This document shows, in pieces, positions 15,905 through 21,750 of a stretch of 40,609 bases of DNA. The stretch is from a virus, in the IMG/VR virus record IMGVR_UViG_3300038469_000278, positions 1 to 40,609 of that record. One strand, 5' to 3'. Position numbers and translations under genes: made by a program. Each line of letters opens with the position of its first letter. The stretch's first letter is position 1. Under the pieces are notes generated by a model that had not been told where the DNA came from, ran no database searches, and worked only from the letters and a program-made list of their open reading frames with translations.

Positions 15905-16269
15905 GGCACTTCCCCTCTCCCGGCCCGATATGCCGCCAGCAAGACGTCCAGGGCCCCGGCCAGGTCATCGACCGGCACGGCGATATAACCGCAGGCCCGG
16001 CCCACTTCAATAAACGGTTCGCAATTTTCCGTATGCTTGATCAACAAAAAGAATTGTTCCAGGTTGGGGATCTGCACGTCATTGGGGTTGGCCCACTTAT
16101 AAAGCAGAGAGTCGGAGCAGCTTACCCCCTCCTCCCGCAGCCGGGCCGCCAGCCGGGCCACATCCCGGCCCACCAGGAGATCCCGCACGAGAAAGGAGCT
16201 GCTGCGCTTCAGGTTCTGCCAGAACTCCCGGTTCAGGTGCAGGCGGAATAACTTTTTTTGGACAGCCAT
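15901..16269 (-). CDS. CII-like regulatory protein
   Basis: 122 residues. A helix-rich core runs SSFLVRDLLVGRDVARLAARL, then LLYKWANPNDVQIPNLEQFFLLIKHTENCEPF. The pattern 'LLYKW-x-NPNDV-x-I-x-NLEQF' resembles phage regulatory CII/CP76-type proteins, in which an HTH is followed by a helical domain. It is the second gene of the leftward early operon, where lambda-like phages place cII-type regulators, so a role in the lysis-lysogeny decision is inferred. The target is unknown. Confidence 0.5.
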   Translation of the reverse strand: MAVQKKLFRLHLNREFWQNLKRSSSFLVRDLLVGRDVARLAARLREEGVSCSDSLLYKWANPNDVQIPNLEQFFLLIKHTENCEPFIEVGRACGYIAVPVDDLAGALDVLLAAYRAGRGEVP

Positions 16270-16324
16270 TGGACAATCATCCCCGCCGGCCGGCCCCCCT
16301 TGTCCAAAGACCGGCCCGGAACAC

Positions 16325-16594
16325 TTAACCGCCTGGATTGGCGGCGGTATTTTTGGATAACGCCGCGGCTTCCGGACTGGTATCCTGGGAGGCGTGGCCT
16401 GGAAAATCCCCGAACAGTTCCGCGGCCGGCTCTCCCAGAAAGGCGGCGATCTTCCGCCGCACTTCCGGGTTGCTCCGGTAGCCGTTGATGGTGTTCACCA
16501 CCGTGCCGTAGGGGAGCTGGAGTTCCTGGGCCAGGCGGCTCATGTCCAGGCCCCGCATGCGCAGGAGTCCTTTGATGTAGTTGCTTTTCGTCAT
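16325..16594 (-). CDS. Cro-like HTH regulator
   Basis: 89 residues. Residues 1-60 form a helix-turn-helix: YIKGLLRMRGLDMSRLAQEL, PYGTVVNTINGYRSNP, VRRKIAAFLGEP. The C-terminal 30 residues are low-complexity. It is the first gene after the leftward promoter and divergent from the repressor gene, the position of cro in lambdoid phages. It probably binds the shared operators to reduce repressor synthesis during lytic growth. No strong Shine-Dalgarno site precedes the ATG. A perfect DnaA-box-like nonamer lies 5 bases upstream of the start. Confidence 0.75.
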   Translation of the reverse strand: MTKSNYIKGLLRMRGLDMSRLAQELQLPYGTVVNTINGYRSNPEVRRKIAAFLGEPAAELFGDFPGHASQDTSPEAAALSKNTAANPGG

Positions 16595-16598
16595 ATTT

Positions 16599-16607
16599 TG
16601 TGGATAA
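16599..16607 (-). other. DnaA-box-like nonamer
   Basis: Reads TTATCCACA on the minus strand, a perfect match to the DnaA consensus, just upstream of the Cro-like gene. A single match can occur by chance; no second box was found nearby. Confidence 0.3.
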
Positions 16608-16764
16608 TCCCTATTCCTTATGGTATTTCAGAAAAATCCCCCCCGGGACGGCCTGGCCCGCCAAGACTGCGCCGCCCCCGGGGGGCGCCGCCTCACCTGT
16701 CCGGCCAGGCCGGGTCAGGAGGGTGCCGTATTAAACAGGCTACTAGCATCTTGCTGGGGTTAGG
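16608..16764 (-). promoter_or_regulatory. Structured G+C-rich leader between the leftward promoter and the Cro-like gene
   Basis: About 160 transcribed, non-coding bases. They contain two strong inverted repeats: one around 16,668-16,692 built of GCGCC and GGGGG/CCCCC blocks, and CCGGCC/GGCCGG around 16,698-16,712. Such a leader could hold an antitermination or attenuation element for the long leftward operon. No named element was recognised. Confidence 0.35.
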
Positions 16765-16792
16765 ATAATACAGGCATACAAGTATATGTCAA
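16765..16792 (-). promoter_or_regulatory. Leftward early promoter with operator
   Basis: Read on the minus strand: TTGACA (16787-16792), 16-base spacer, TATTAT (16765-16770). The spacer TATACTTGTATGCCTG contains the imperfect dyad ATAC-N10-GTAT and is identical to that of the rightward promoter at 17710. It lies 29 bases from the repressor start and points to the lytic operon. Repressor binding across the spacer would block RNA polymerase. Confidence 0.8.
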
Positions 16793-16820
16793 GAAAAATT
16801 TTCTGGCATACCTGATTTTT

Positions 16821-17297
16821 ATGGAATATTCGCACGAAAAATTTTTTCGCCATCTGAAAATCTTAAAAGATAAAGCTGGCATAGATACCTGGCAAAAATT
16901 TGAACAGGAAATCAATATGCTCGGCGCGGTATACCGTTGGAAAACCGGCAAAGATGCGCCTACTCCCGAAAGTCTGTTAAAAATCGCCCGGCGCTTTCAG
17001 GTTTCCCTCGACTGGCTGCTCACCGGAAAAGAACCGCAGCCCGGTTTCCATGAACCCCGTGCGGAAGCGATCCAGGCCGGCCCCACCATCTCCCGGGACG
17101 CCCGCATGAAAATAAAATTGCAAATCCGCACTTATCTGGACAAATATAAAGAGACATTGTCAACGGATGCTTGGGTGGAGCTGGAATTATTACTGGAGGA
17201 TTATTATCGGGACACCTTCGAGCTCCCCGATGATCAGGTGATCAAGGCCTATCTGCTCCTTTGCCGCCGGCCCCCCGCCGGGCAGGACCGCCGCTAA
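16821..17297 (+). CDS. Phage repressor (CI-like, HTH)
   Basis: 158 residues. Residues 15-70 carry an HTH domain (DTWQKFEQEINMLGAVYRWK, then PTPESLLKIARRFQVSLDWL-LTG) typical of phage repressors with a 'VSLDWLLTG' end. The C-terminal half is helical and probably mediates oligomerisation. It has no visible S24 peptidase (LexA-type) domain, so induction may not follow RecA-stimulated self-cleavage. It lies between two promoters sharing one operator sequence and should silence both in the lysogen. Its own promoter was not clearly seen; TTGCTG at 16751 with CATACA at 16775 is a weak candidate. Confidence 0.8.
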   Translation: MEYSHEKFFRHLKILKDKAGIDTWQKFEQEINMLGAVYRWKTGKDAPTPESLLKIARRFQVSLDWLLTGKEPQPGFHEPRAEAIQAGPTISRDARMKIKLQIRTYLDKYKETLSTDAWVELELLLEDYYRDTFELPDDQVIKAYLLLCRRPPAGQDRR

Positions 17298-17642
17298 ATG
17301 GAACTTCTCTTTCTCTGGCTGCTTTTCGGATTGGCTGCGGCCCTCATCGGCCGCGGCCGCGGCCGGAGCGGTTGCGCCTGGTTTTTCATCGGTTTTCTGG
17401 CCGGACCCTTCGGCTTGATCGCGGCCCTTCTTCCCGCCCGAAACCAGACAAATCGGCGCCAGTACCGCGCCTGCCCCTGGTGCGCCGAAGCCATACGCCG
17501 AGAGGCCGTGAAATGCCGTTATTGCGGCAATCCGGTGAACCCGGAAGCCGAATCGCAACGCACCAAGCGCTGCTCCCAATGCGCCCAGATGAATCCGGAA
17601 CATTCCCGCCGCTGCCTAAAATGCGGCCATCTATTTGCCTGA
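17298..17642 (+). CDS. Membrane protein with two zinc-ribbon motifs, in the repressor operon
   Basis: 114 residues beginning directly after the repressor stop. Residues 1-18 and 26-45 are hydrophobic (LLFLWLLFGLAAALIG and WFFIGFLAGPFGLIAALL), followed by two CxxC...CxxC zinc-ribbon modules (CPWCAEAIRREAVKCRYC; CSQCAQMNPEHSRRCLKC). It is probably an inner-membrane protein with a cytoplasmic zinc domain. Being on the repressor transcript, it should be expressed in the lysogen, so a superinfection-exclusion or host-fitness role is a reasonable hypothesis. No direct evidence. Confidence 0.7.
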   Translation: MELLFLWLLFGLAAALIGRGRGRSGCAWFFIGFLAGPFGLIAALLPARNQTNRRQYRACPWCAEAIRREAVKCRYCGNPVNPEAESQRTKRCSQCAQMNPEHSRRCLKCGHLFA

Positions 17643-17709
17643 GCGCAGCCGAAATTTTTCCCTGATTTACTAGGTCCCCCAAAAAATAATTGCATAGTGC
17701 ATTTTTTTC
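17643..17709 (+). other. Short A+T-rich intergenic segment upstream of the rightward promoter
   Basis: Contains TGCATAGTGCA followed by seven T (17691-17708), which could act as a weak terminator for the repressor transcript. The stem is only about four pairs, so this is tentative. Confidence 0.25.
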
Positions 17710-17737
17710 TTGACATATACTTGTATGCCTGTATAAT
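17710..17737 (+). promoter_or_regulatory. Rightward early promoter with operator
   Basis: Perfect TTGACA (17710-17715) and TATAAT (17732-17737) with a 16-base spacer TATACTTGTATGCCTG. The 31 bases from TTTTTC through the -10 region match the leftward promoter except at one -10 position. It fires into the plus-strand accessory operon. With consensus hexamers it should be very strong when not repressed. Confidence 0.85.
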
Positions 17738-17777
17738 CCCCCCTCAGTAAGCACGAAAAAACAGGATTCATCACAGT

Positions 17778-17960
17778 ATGCAAACCATCTGCGCTTGGTG
17801 TTCCAGGGAAATGAAAGACGACGGCCAACCCGACGGCCTGGTGAGCCACGGCATTTGTCCGAACTGCGCCGCCCGGGTGGAGGCCGATCTTCAAGAGCGC
17901 CGGGACTTCCCCGGCCTGGAGGAGCCATGTGGACCTATTTGCTCCAGCCCCCGCTTTTGA
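17778..17960 (+). CDS. Small zinc-ribbon protein
   Basis: 60 residues. The motif ICAWCSREMKDDGQPDGLVS followed by HGICPNCAARVEADL has two CxxC pairs about 22 residues apart, forming a likely zinc ribbon. The same 'ICAWC...SHGICPxC' pattern occurs at the end of some bacterial signalling proteins and in small Com-like regulators. It is the first gene after the rightward promoter. RNA or DNA binding is possible. The last 10 residues overlap the next microprotein gene. Confidence 0.6.
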   Translation: MQTICAWCSREMKDDGQPDGLVSHGICPNCAARVEADLQERRDFPGLEEPCGPICSSPRF

Positions 17961-18025
17961 TCGGCCTGATCCTGGGCCTGATCCTGGGCGCGCTGATTAC
18001 CGCCCTCTGGTTCAGCCTCTGGTAA
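17927..18025 (+). CDS. Single-pass membrane microprotein (32 aa)
   Basis: MWTYLLQPPLLIGLILGLIL followed by GALITALWFSLW: nearly the whole protein is one membrane helix. The ATG at 17927 has GGAGGAG just upstream and the gene overlaps the previous one, which supports translation. Such early membrane peptides may modulate host membrane enzymes or exclusion. Function unknown. Confidence 0.55.
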   Translation: MWTYLLQPPLLIGLILGLILGALITALWFSLW

Positions 18026-18027
18026 CC

Positions 18028-18189
18028 ATGATCATGCTCCCTCATCAACCCCCATATTCACCCTCCACCCCGGCCAGCTCCCCCGGCCGGGCCTGCGTGC
18101 CGGCCCTTTACCCCTTACCCCGGCGCTCCGGGAATGAACCCGGTATCGATGGTGCAGGATCCGGGCGGGAGCGCCCGCCCGGAATTTGA
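18028..18189 (+). CDS. Doubtful 53-codon ORF
   Basis: Starts two bases after the previous stop (MIMLPHQPPYSPSTPASSPG...), Pro/Ser/Gly-rich with no recognisable fold or strong ribosome-binding site. It ends just before the first GGC array. It may be leader RNA and not coding. Confidence 0.25.
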   Translation: MIMLPHQPPYSPSTPASSPGRACVPALYPLPRRSGNEPGIDGAGSGRERPPGI

Positions 18190-18199
18190 ACAATGAAGC

Positions 18200-18331
18200 A
18201 AGGCACGGCAGGCATGGCGTGGCTTGGCCAGGCGAGGCAAGGCAAGGCGTGGCACGGCCAGGCGGGGCAAGGCAGGCGCGGCTTGGCTGGGCGTGGCTTG
18301 GCTGGGCGAGGCCAGGCGAGGCGTGGCAAGA
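18200..18331 (+). repeat. GGC-phased degenerate pentanucleotide array 1
   Basis: About 26 units of NGGCN (for example AGGCA, CGGCA, TGGCG, TGGCT, AGGCC). GGC is invariant at a 5-base period and the two other bases vary freely; two units are shortened to 4 bases. The array ends 31 bases before the next gene. It is not a coding repeat: the period is not a multiple of three and phase slips occur. Array 2 (19001-19154) has the same pattern and orientation. Confidence 0.9.
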
Positions 18332-18362
18332 CCAATAAATTACTGAAATCGGAGAAAATTTC

Positions 18363-18998
18363 ATGACTACGAACAAAAGCAAAAAGGCCGAAGACGGTCA
18401 GTTCAAATCTAAGTTTGAGGTTCAAAACCTTTTTCTTATCCTGCAAGGGCGTCCCGGGTCTTTATTGGTGGTGCATAATTTTTCCGAAAAAGCCAAGCAG
18501 GAAATCCGGGACAAACATGCCAAGAAAGCCCGGCAAAAGAAGGAAGAACGTAGCCCGGGAGAAGAATATCAGGCCGCTAAATACCTCGATGCCGCGGGTC
18601 GGGAGTGCATCCCGGTTACCGCTTTGAAAAAATCCTTTATCAGCGCCGCCACGGCTTTTGACGATATCACCAAAGTCGGATTGCGCCAGGCCCTGTTTGT
18701 CTCCGGCATCAATGGCGCCGGACCGCTGATCCCCATTGAAACGCTGGAAGGCAAGCCCGCAGTCGGCCTCATGCGTGAGGATGCCGTGACCATCGGGCTA
18801 AACACCCGTAACCTCACTTATCGCCCGGAATATTCGGACTGGCAAATCCGCATACGGGTGGAATTCAATCCCCGCATCATCAGCAAAGAACAGCTTTTAG
18901 CCCTCGTCGATCAGGCAGGCTGGGGCGTGGGCATCTGTGAAGGCCGCCCGGAAAAAACCAGCGCCCTGGGCTGGGGCCGCTTCCAGCGGGCTGAATAA
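18363..18998 (+). CDS. Conserved phage early protein of unknown function
   Basis: 211 residues, with GGAG eight bases before the ATG. The C-terminal half carries a pattern I recall from many temperate phages: MREDAVTIGLNTRNLTYRPE, DWQIRIRVEFNPRIISKEQL, GWGVGICEGRPEKTS and a final GWGRFQ. The N-terminal 70 residues are Lys-rich and probably disordered or nucleic-acid binding. No catalytic motif is evident; the alternating beta strands and a Gly-rich C-terminus would fit an RNA/DNA-binding fold. It is the only gene between two GGC pentamer arrays, which suggests it moves as a unit or acts on them. Function unknown. Confidence 0.75.
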   Translation: MTTNKSKKAEDGQFKSKFEVQNLFLILQGRPGSLLVVHNFSEKAKQEIRDKHAKKARQKKEERSPGEEYQAAKYLDAAGRECIPVTALKKSFISAATAFDDITKVGLRQALFVSGINGAGPLIPIETLEGKPAVGLMREDAVTIGLNTRNLTYRPEYSDWQIRIRVEFNPRIISKEQLLALVDQAGWGVGICEGRPEKTSALGWGRFQRAE

Positions 18999-19000
18999 TT

Positions 19001-19154
19001 TGGCCAGGCGAGGCAAGGCGAGGCATGGCGTGGCACGGCTTGGCTTGGCAAGGCAGGCTTGGCTTGGCAGGGCAAGGCAAGGCACGGCTTGGCCAGGCAA
19101 GGCAGGCTTGGCTTGGCAGGGCGAGGCCAGGCAAGGCATGGCACGGCTCGGCAT
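19001..19154 (+). repeat. GGC-phased degenerate pentanucleotide array 2
   Basis: About 30 NGGCN units directly after the stop of the 18363-18998 gene. It contains a longer internal repeat (GGCAGGCTTGGCTTGGCAGG occurs twice), consistent with growth by duplication of multi-unit blocks. As in array 1 a few 4-base units break the phase. GG every five bases on the coding strand would permit two-layer G-quadruplexes in RNA or DNA; this is inference. Confidence 0.9.
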
Positions 19155-19157
19155 AGT

Positions 19158-19364
19158 ATGACGCTTTATTTATGGCTGGCGGAATTAATCCATTGCACCT
19201 GGGGGGTTTATTTTCCTCCTTCCTGCCGGCACTGCGGGGCCTTATTCACCACTGGCCAGCTTTGGCAGGGGATCTGGGAAAATCTTTGCCGGCAAATGCA
19301 GGCACGCCAAATGCGCCCCGGGGCTTTTTACCAGCAGATTTACTGGCTGCGTTTTGGGCTGTAA
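19158..19364 (+). CDS. Small Trp/Cys-rich protein
   Basis: 68 residues beginning MTLYLWLAELIHCTWGVYFP, then CRHCGALFTTGQLWQGIW and QQIYWLRFGL. It starts right at the end of array 2 with no visible Shine-Dalgarno site. The amino-acid composition (many Trp, Tyr, Cys) looks like a true small protein and the frame is better than the overlapping alternative from 19172. One CxxC plus another Cys could bind metal. Function unknown. Confidence 0.45.
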   Translation: MTLYLWLAELIHCTWGVYFPPSCRHCGALFTTGQLWQGIWENLCRQMQARQMRPGAFYQQIYWLRFGL

Positions 19365-19375
19365 AGGGAGCCACC

Positions 19376-19564
19376 ATGCCCATCCTGAATTTTCCTTGCG
19401 TTATGATTGATGCCACCGGCAAACGTACCCTGCGCATCTGCTCTGTGCTGGATAATGCAGAAGGCCGCCTCCTCACCCGGACCTTAACGGGGCGCTTTCG
19501 CATCCTCCGCTGGGCTCGGGATGAAGATTTTCAGATCAAAGAAGGAGCCTCCCATGGCCTGTAA
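19376..19564 (+). CDS. Small hypothetical early protein
   Basis: 62 residues (MPILNFPCVMIDATGKRTLR..., then GRFRILRWARDEDFQIKEGA), beta-rich in appearance. AAAGGGAG precedes the ATG. A longer frame from 19172 has no ribosome-binding site and is rejected. The end overlaps the next gene by 11 bases. Not recognised. Confidence 0.6.
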   Translation: MPILNFPCVMIDATGKRTLRICSVLDNAEGRLLTRTLTGRFRILRWARDEDFQIKEGASHGL

Positions 19565-19940
19565 ACCCTGCGCCGAGAAACAAATCGAGATCGACCGCCT
19601 GCGCGCCGAGAAGGCGGCGCTGCAATCTGGATTCCTGGAGCAGGCCAATCAACTCTTACATATCCGCCGGATCCTTTTTGACAGGCCGGATGCCTGCGCC
19701 GCCAGCGCCGGGGCCGGATCCACCTCAATACCTATCAGGGAGATCGGCGCCAGTCTGGCGGATGCGCTGAGCCCCACCAACAACTGGCTGGATAAAATTG
19801 AGTGCCATACTCGGCCGCTGAGCGTCAAGAGTGCCGGCCTGGATACCGGGCCATTGGTCAAAATTCTGGCCGAGATAAACGCGTCAATCATTTCCTTGGG
19901 CAGGGCGATAATGATTCTCTACAAGATCAAGAAAGATTAA
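19554..19940 (+). CDS. Early protein carrying a copy of the tape-measure C-terminus
   Basis: 128 residues. The start at 19554 has AAGGAG six bases upstream, better than the longer frame from 19521. The N-terminus is MACKPCAEKQIEIDRLRAEK with a short coiled coil. From residue about 55, GEIGASLADAL-type sequence follows: EIGASLADALSPTNNWLDKI aligns with EIGASLADALIPTNNWLDKI at the end of the tape measure protein (34786-37227). At DNA level 19742-19802 differs at about two positions in 60 from the complement of 34891-34951. The tail (NASIISLGRAIMILYKIKKD) is hydrophobic and then basic. Because the source is the injection-related tape measure, this may be an exclusion protein; unproven. Confidence 0.75.
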   Translation: MACKPCAEKQIEIDRLRAEKAALQSGFLEQANQLLHIRRILFDRPDACAASAGAGSTSIPIREIGASLADALSPTNNWLDKIECHTRPLSVKSAGLDTGPLVKILAEINASIISLGRAIMILYKIKKD

Positions 19941-19953
19941 ATGGAGGTGCGCC

Positions 19954-20139
19954 ATGCCGCTCTATCCGTATGAATGCATCCTGTGCCGCCAGATGAATGA
20001 CCGCTGGGCCGGTGTGGATGACCACCGCGCCGTCTGCCATGCCTGCGGCGGCTTGATGCTGCGCCGTGACACCGATCTGTTCGGCCCCTATTTTGCCGGC
20101 CGGGAGGAAAAATCCCATGAAGATGAAGCTGCGCTTTGA
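19954..20139 (+). CDS. FmdB-like zinc-ribbon protein
   Basis: 61 residues: MPLYPYECILCRQMNDRWAG, then CHACGGLMLRRDTDLFGPYF. The 'MPLYxYxCxxC...CxxCG' layout is that of FmdB-type zinc ribbons. TGGAGG precedes the ATG. It is very short, so it is probably one zinc module with an acidic tail. Role unknown; small regulators of this kind are frequent in phage early operons. Confidence 0.65.
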   Translation: MPLYPYECILCRQMNDRWAGVDDHRAVCHACGGLMLRRDTDLFGPYFAGREEKSHEDEAAL

Positions 20140-20299
20140 CCGGCGGCCTCTGCTGGCCCGCTATCTCCAGGATTTTAACCACGATTACCTGGAAACCGGC
20201 CCGGACCGGCGCCGCACCGGGCAGACCCTGCTCTACGTGGCCGCCGGCTGCTTCCTGACGGCCGGCATCATCGCGGCCATCGGCATCTTGGGAATGTAA
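20117..20299 (+). CDS. Small protein with C-terminal membrane segment
   Basis: 60 residues starting at 20117 (MKMKLRFDRRPLLARYLQDF) after GGGAGG at nine bases; the longer frame from 20066 is not supported. Residues 38-60 are hydrophobic (LLYVAAGCFLTAGIIAAIGI), giving a tail-anchored topology with a basic cytoplasmic head. It overlaps the FmdB-like gene by 23 bases. Function unknown. Confidence 0.55.
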   Translation: MKMKLRFDRRPLLARYLQDFNHDYLETGPDRRRTGQTLLYVAAGCFLTAGIIAAIGILGM

Positions 20300-20303
20300 T
20301 TCC

Positions 20304-20564
20304 ATGAGCCGGGATGATACCCTGCAAGAGCCACTTACAGCTCTGCTCCGGGATCGCTGGGATTTGATCAATCAAGACCGGCGCGGTTTCCTGTTTCAAT
20401 CCACCTGCGGCAGCCAGCGCCTTTATGTGGATCACATCGGCATTTTTTATTATGTCAATACCAACGGTCACCTCTGGCGCCGGGCCGGGGCCGCCTCCTG
20501 GAACCGTCTCAGCCTGCGCCCGGACGCCCTCATCCTCCCGGACGGCCAAGAGGTCTGGCTGTGA
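20304..20564 (+). CDS. Small hypothetical early protein
   Basis: 86 residues (MSRDDTLQEPLTALLRDRWD..., FQSTCGSQRLYVDHIGIFYY, ending ILPDGQEVWL). Likely a compact beta-rich domain; not recognised. It is coupled to the next gene by TGATG at 20562-20566, which supports translation. Confidence 0.55.
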   Translation: MSRDDTLQEPLTALLRDRWDLINQDRRGFLFQSTCGSQRLYVDHIGIFYYVNTNGHLWRRAGAASWNRLSLRPDALILPDGQEVWL

Positions 20565-20725
20565 TGGCCGAAATCCGCCTGCTCCTGGCCGAAACCCTGG
20601 GCTGGATGTGCCTTTTCTATGCCGGCCTGGGCCTGCTCCTGATCTGGCGCCAGCACCGCCGGGAGCTGCGTCTCCAGGCCTGGGTCCGCCGCCGGGAGCG
20701 CCTGCGGCGGCGCCTGGGGGAGTAA
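20564..20725 (+). CDS. Membrane microprotein with basic tail (53 aa)
   Basis: A short gene fixed by overlaps at both ends (TGATG at its start, TAATG at its end). MAEIRLLLAETLGWMCLFYA then GLGLLLIWRQ forms one membrane helix, followed by an Arg-rich cytoplasmic tail (RRELRLQAWVRRRERLRRRL). Function unknown. Confidence 0.6.
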   Translation: MAEIRLLLAETLGWMCLFYAGLGLLLIWRQHRRELRLQAWVRRRERLRRRLGE

Positions 20726-21750
20726 TGTTTGACCGTTTATCTCAAGGCCTCTGGTGGGATCGTGCTTGGTCCCTGGTGGAAGGTTGCACCTGGGTTTCCC
20801 AAGCCTGCGATCATTGCTGGTCTGCCGCCATGACTGCCAGGTTCGGCGGCTTTAAAAAAGGTCTTACCGGAAATTGGCCCGGTGAACCAGGAGAGCAGGG
20901 TGGACGGGGCAACCATTTCACCGGCAAAATCATTTGTCGGGAAGACCGCCTGAGCCTGCCCCTTAAAGTCCAAAAGCCCACCGCCTGGGCAGTCTGGAAT
21001 GATCTATTCCATGAAGATGTGCCCATAACTTTTATTGCCCGGGCTTTTAACACCATGGCCAGCGTGACGCCGGGCTGCGGCAAACGCCACCGGCATCAAG
21101 AGGATTGCTGGACAGGCGACCCCCACATTTTTTTGGTGCTCACCAAGCGGCCGAATAGAATGTTCCAGGTTCTTACCGAAGTTTTACCCAATTATGTTGG
21201 GGAATTTTTTCCCGGCGATTCGCCTTTGTGCTCGGCCTTGGAAGCCGGGCGCTGGCCCTTGGCCAACGTCTGGCTCGGCGTCACCGTTGAAGATCAAGAG
21301 CAGGCTGACAAGAGGATACCCTTGCTCCTGCAAGCTCCCGCAACGCTGCGATTTCTGAGCGTAGAGCCGATGCTGGGAAGGATTGCTTTGGAACAATCAT
21401 GGTGGAAAGGAAGCCCTCCATATCTACCCTGGCATGGAGCTATCCCTAACACATGGCTTCATTGGGTCATCTGCGGCGGTGAATCCGGCCCCAGGAGCAA
21501 ACCCATGCACCCTGATTGGGTCCGAAATCTGCGGGATCAATGTCAGGAGGCGAGGGTGCCATTTTTCTTTAAGCAGTGGGGAGAATGGGCACCGGATTGT
21601 TTCTGTCAAACTCTTTTCCCTCATAAAAATATACCCAGGCCAGAACCTGGGAGAATGGGTATCATGTTTCGTTGTGGCAAAAAAGCCGCCGGCCGTCTCC
21701 TGGATGGTCGCACCTGGGATGAAATGCCTTTTATCGAAAACCCTCTTTAA
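20725..21750 (+). CDS. Phage Gp37/Gp68-family protein (DUF5131-like)
   Basis: 341 residues starting at 20725, where TAATG couples it to the preceding gene. The N-terminal GCTWVSQACDHCWSAAMTAR matches the family's Cys signature (C-x6-C-x2-C) and later motifs fit: FLVLTKRPNRM, NVWLGVTVEDQEQADKRIPL, LRFLSVEPMLG, WVICGGESGPRSKPMHPDWV and PFFFKQWGEW. The fold is thought to be related to radical-SAM barrels, but the reaction is not established. The usual WNP-x-TGC entry is altered here (RAWSLVEGC). The sequence around 21180-21700 has lower G+C and rarer codons, suggesting recent acquisition. Confidence 0.85.
   Translation: MFDRLSQGLWWDRAWSLVEGCTWVSQACDHCWSAAMTARFGGFKKGLTGNWPGEPGEQGGRGNHFTGKIICREDRLSLPLKVQKPTAWAVWNDLFHEDVPITFIARAFNTMASVTPGCGKRHRHQEDCWTGDPHIFLVLTKRPNRMFQVLTEVLPNYVGEFFPGDSPLCSALEAGRWPLANVWLGVTVEDQEQADKRIPLLLQAPATLRFLSVEPMLGRIALEQSWWKGSPPYLPWHGAIPNTWLHWVICGGESGPRSKPMHPDWVRNLRDQCQEARVPFFFKQWGEWAPDCFCQTLFPHKNIPRPEPGRMGIMFRCGKKAAGRLLDGRTWDEMPFIENPL

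Noticed and set aside
18200-18331. A CRISPR or REP-type element at the GGC arrays
   Set aside because: Units are five bases with no spacers and no dyad symmetry of REP type.
19059-19154. Open frames inside the GGC arrays (both strands, for example 18880-19134 minus and 18937-19161 plus) that read as repetitive Pro/Leu/Ala or Gly/Arg proteins
   Set aside because: They result from the pentamer array lacking stop codons, have no ribosome-binding sites, and overlap the real gene between the arrays.
19742-19802. The copy of the tape-measure end as an assembly chimera
   Set aside because: The copy has diverged at several codons outside the 60-base core and lies in an intact gene with its own strong ribosome-binding site, so a real duplication is more likely, although read-level checking would settle it.
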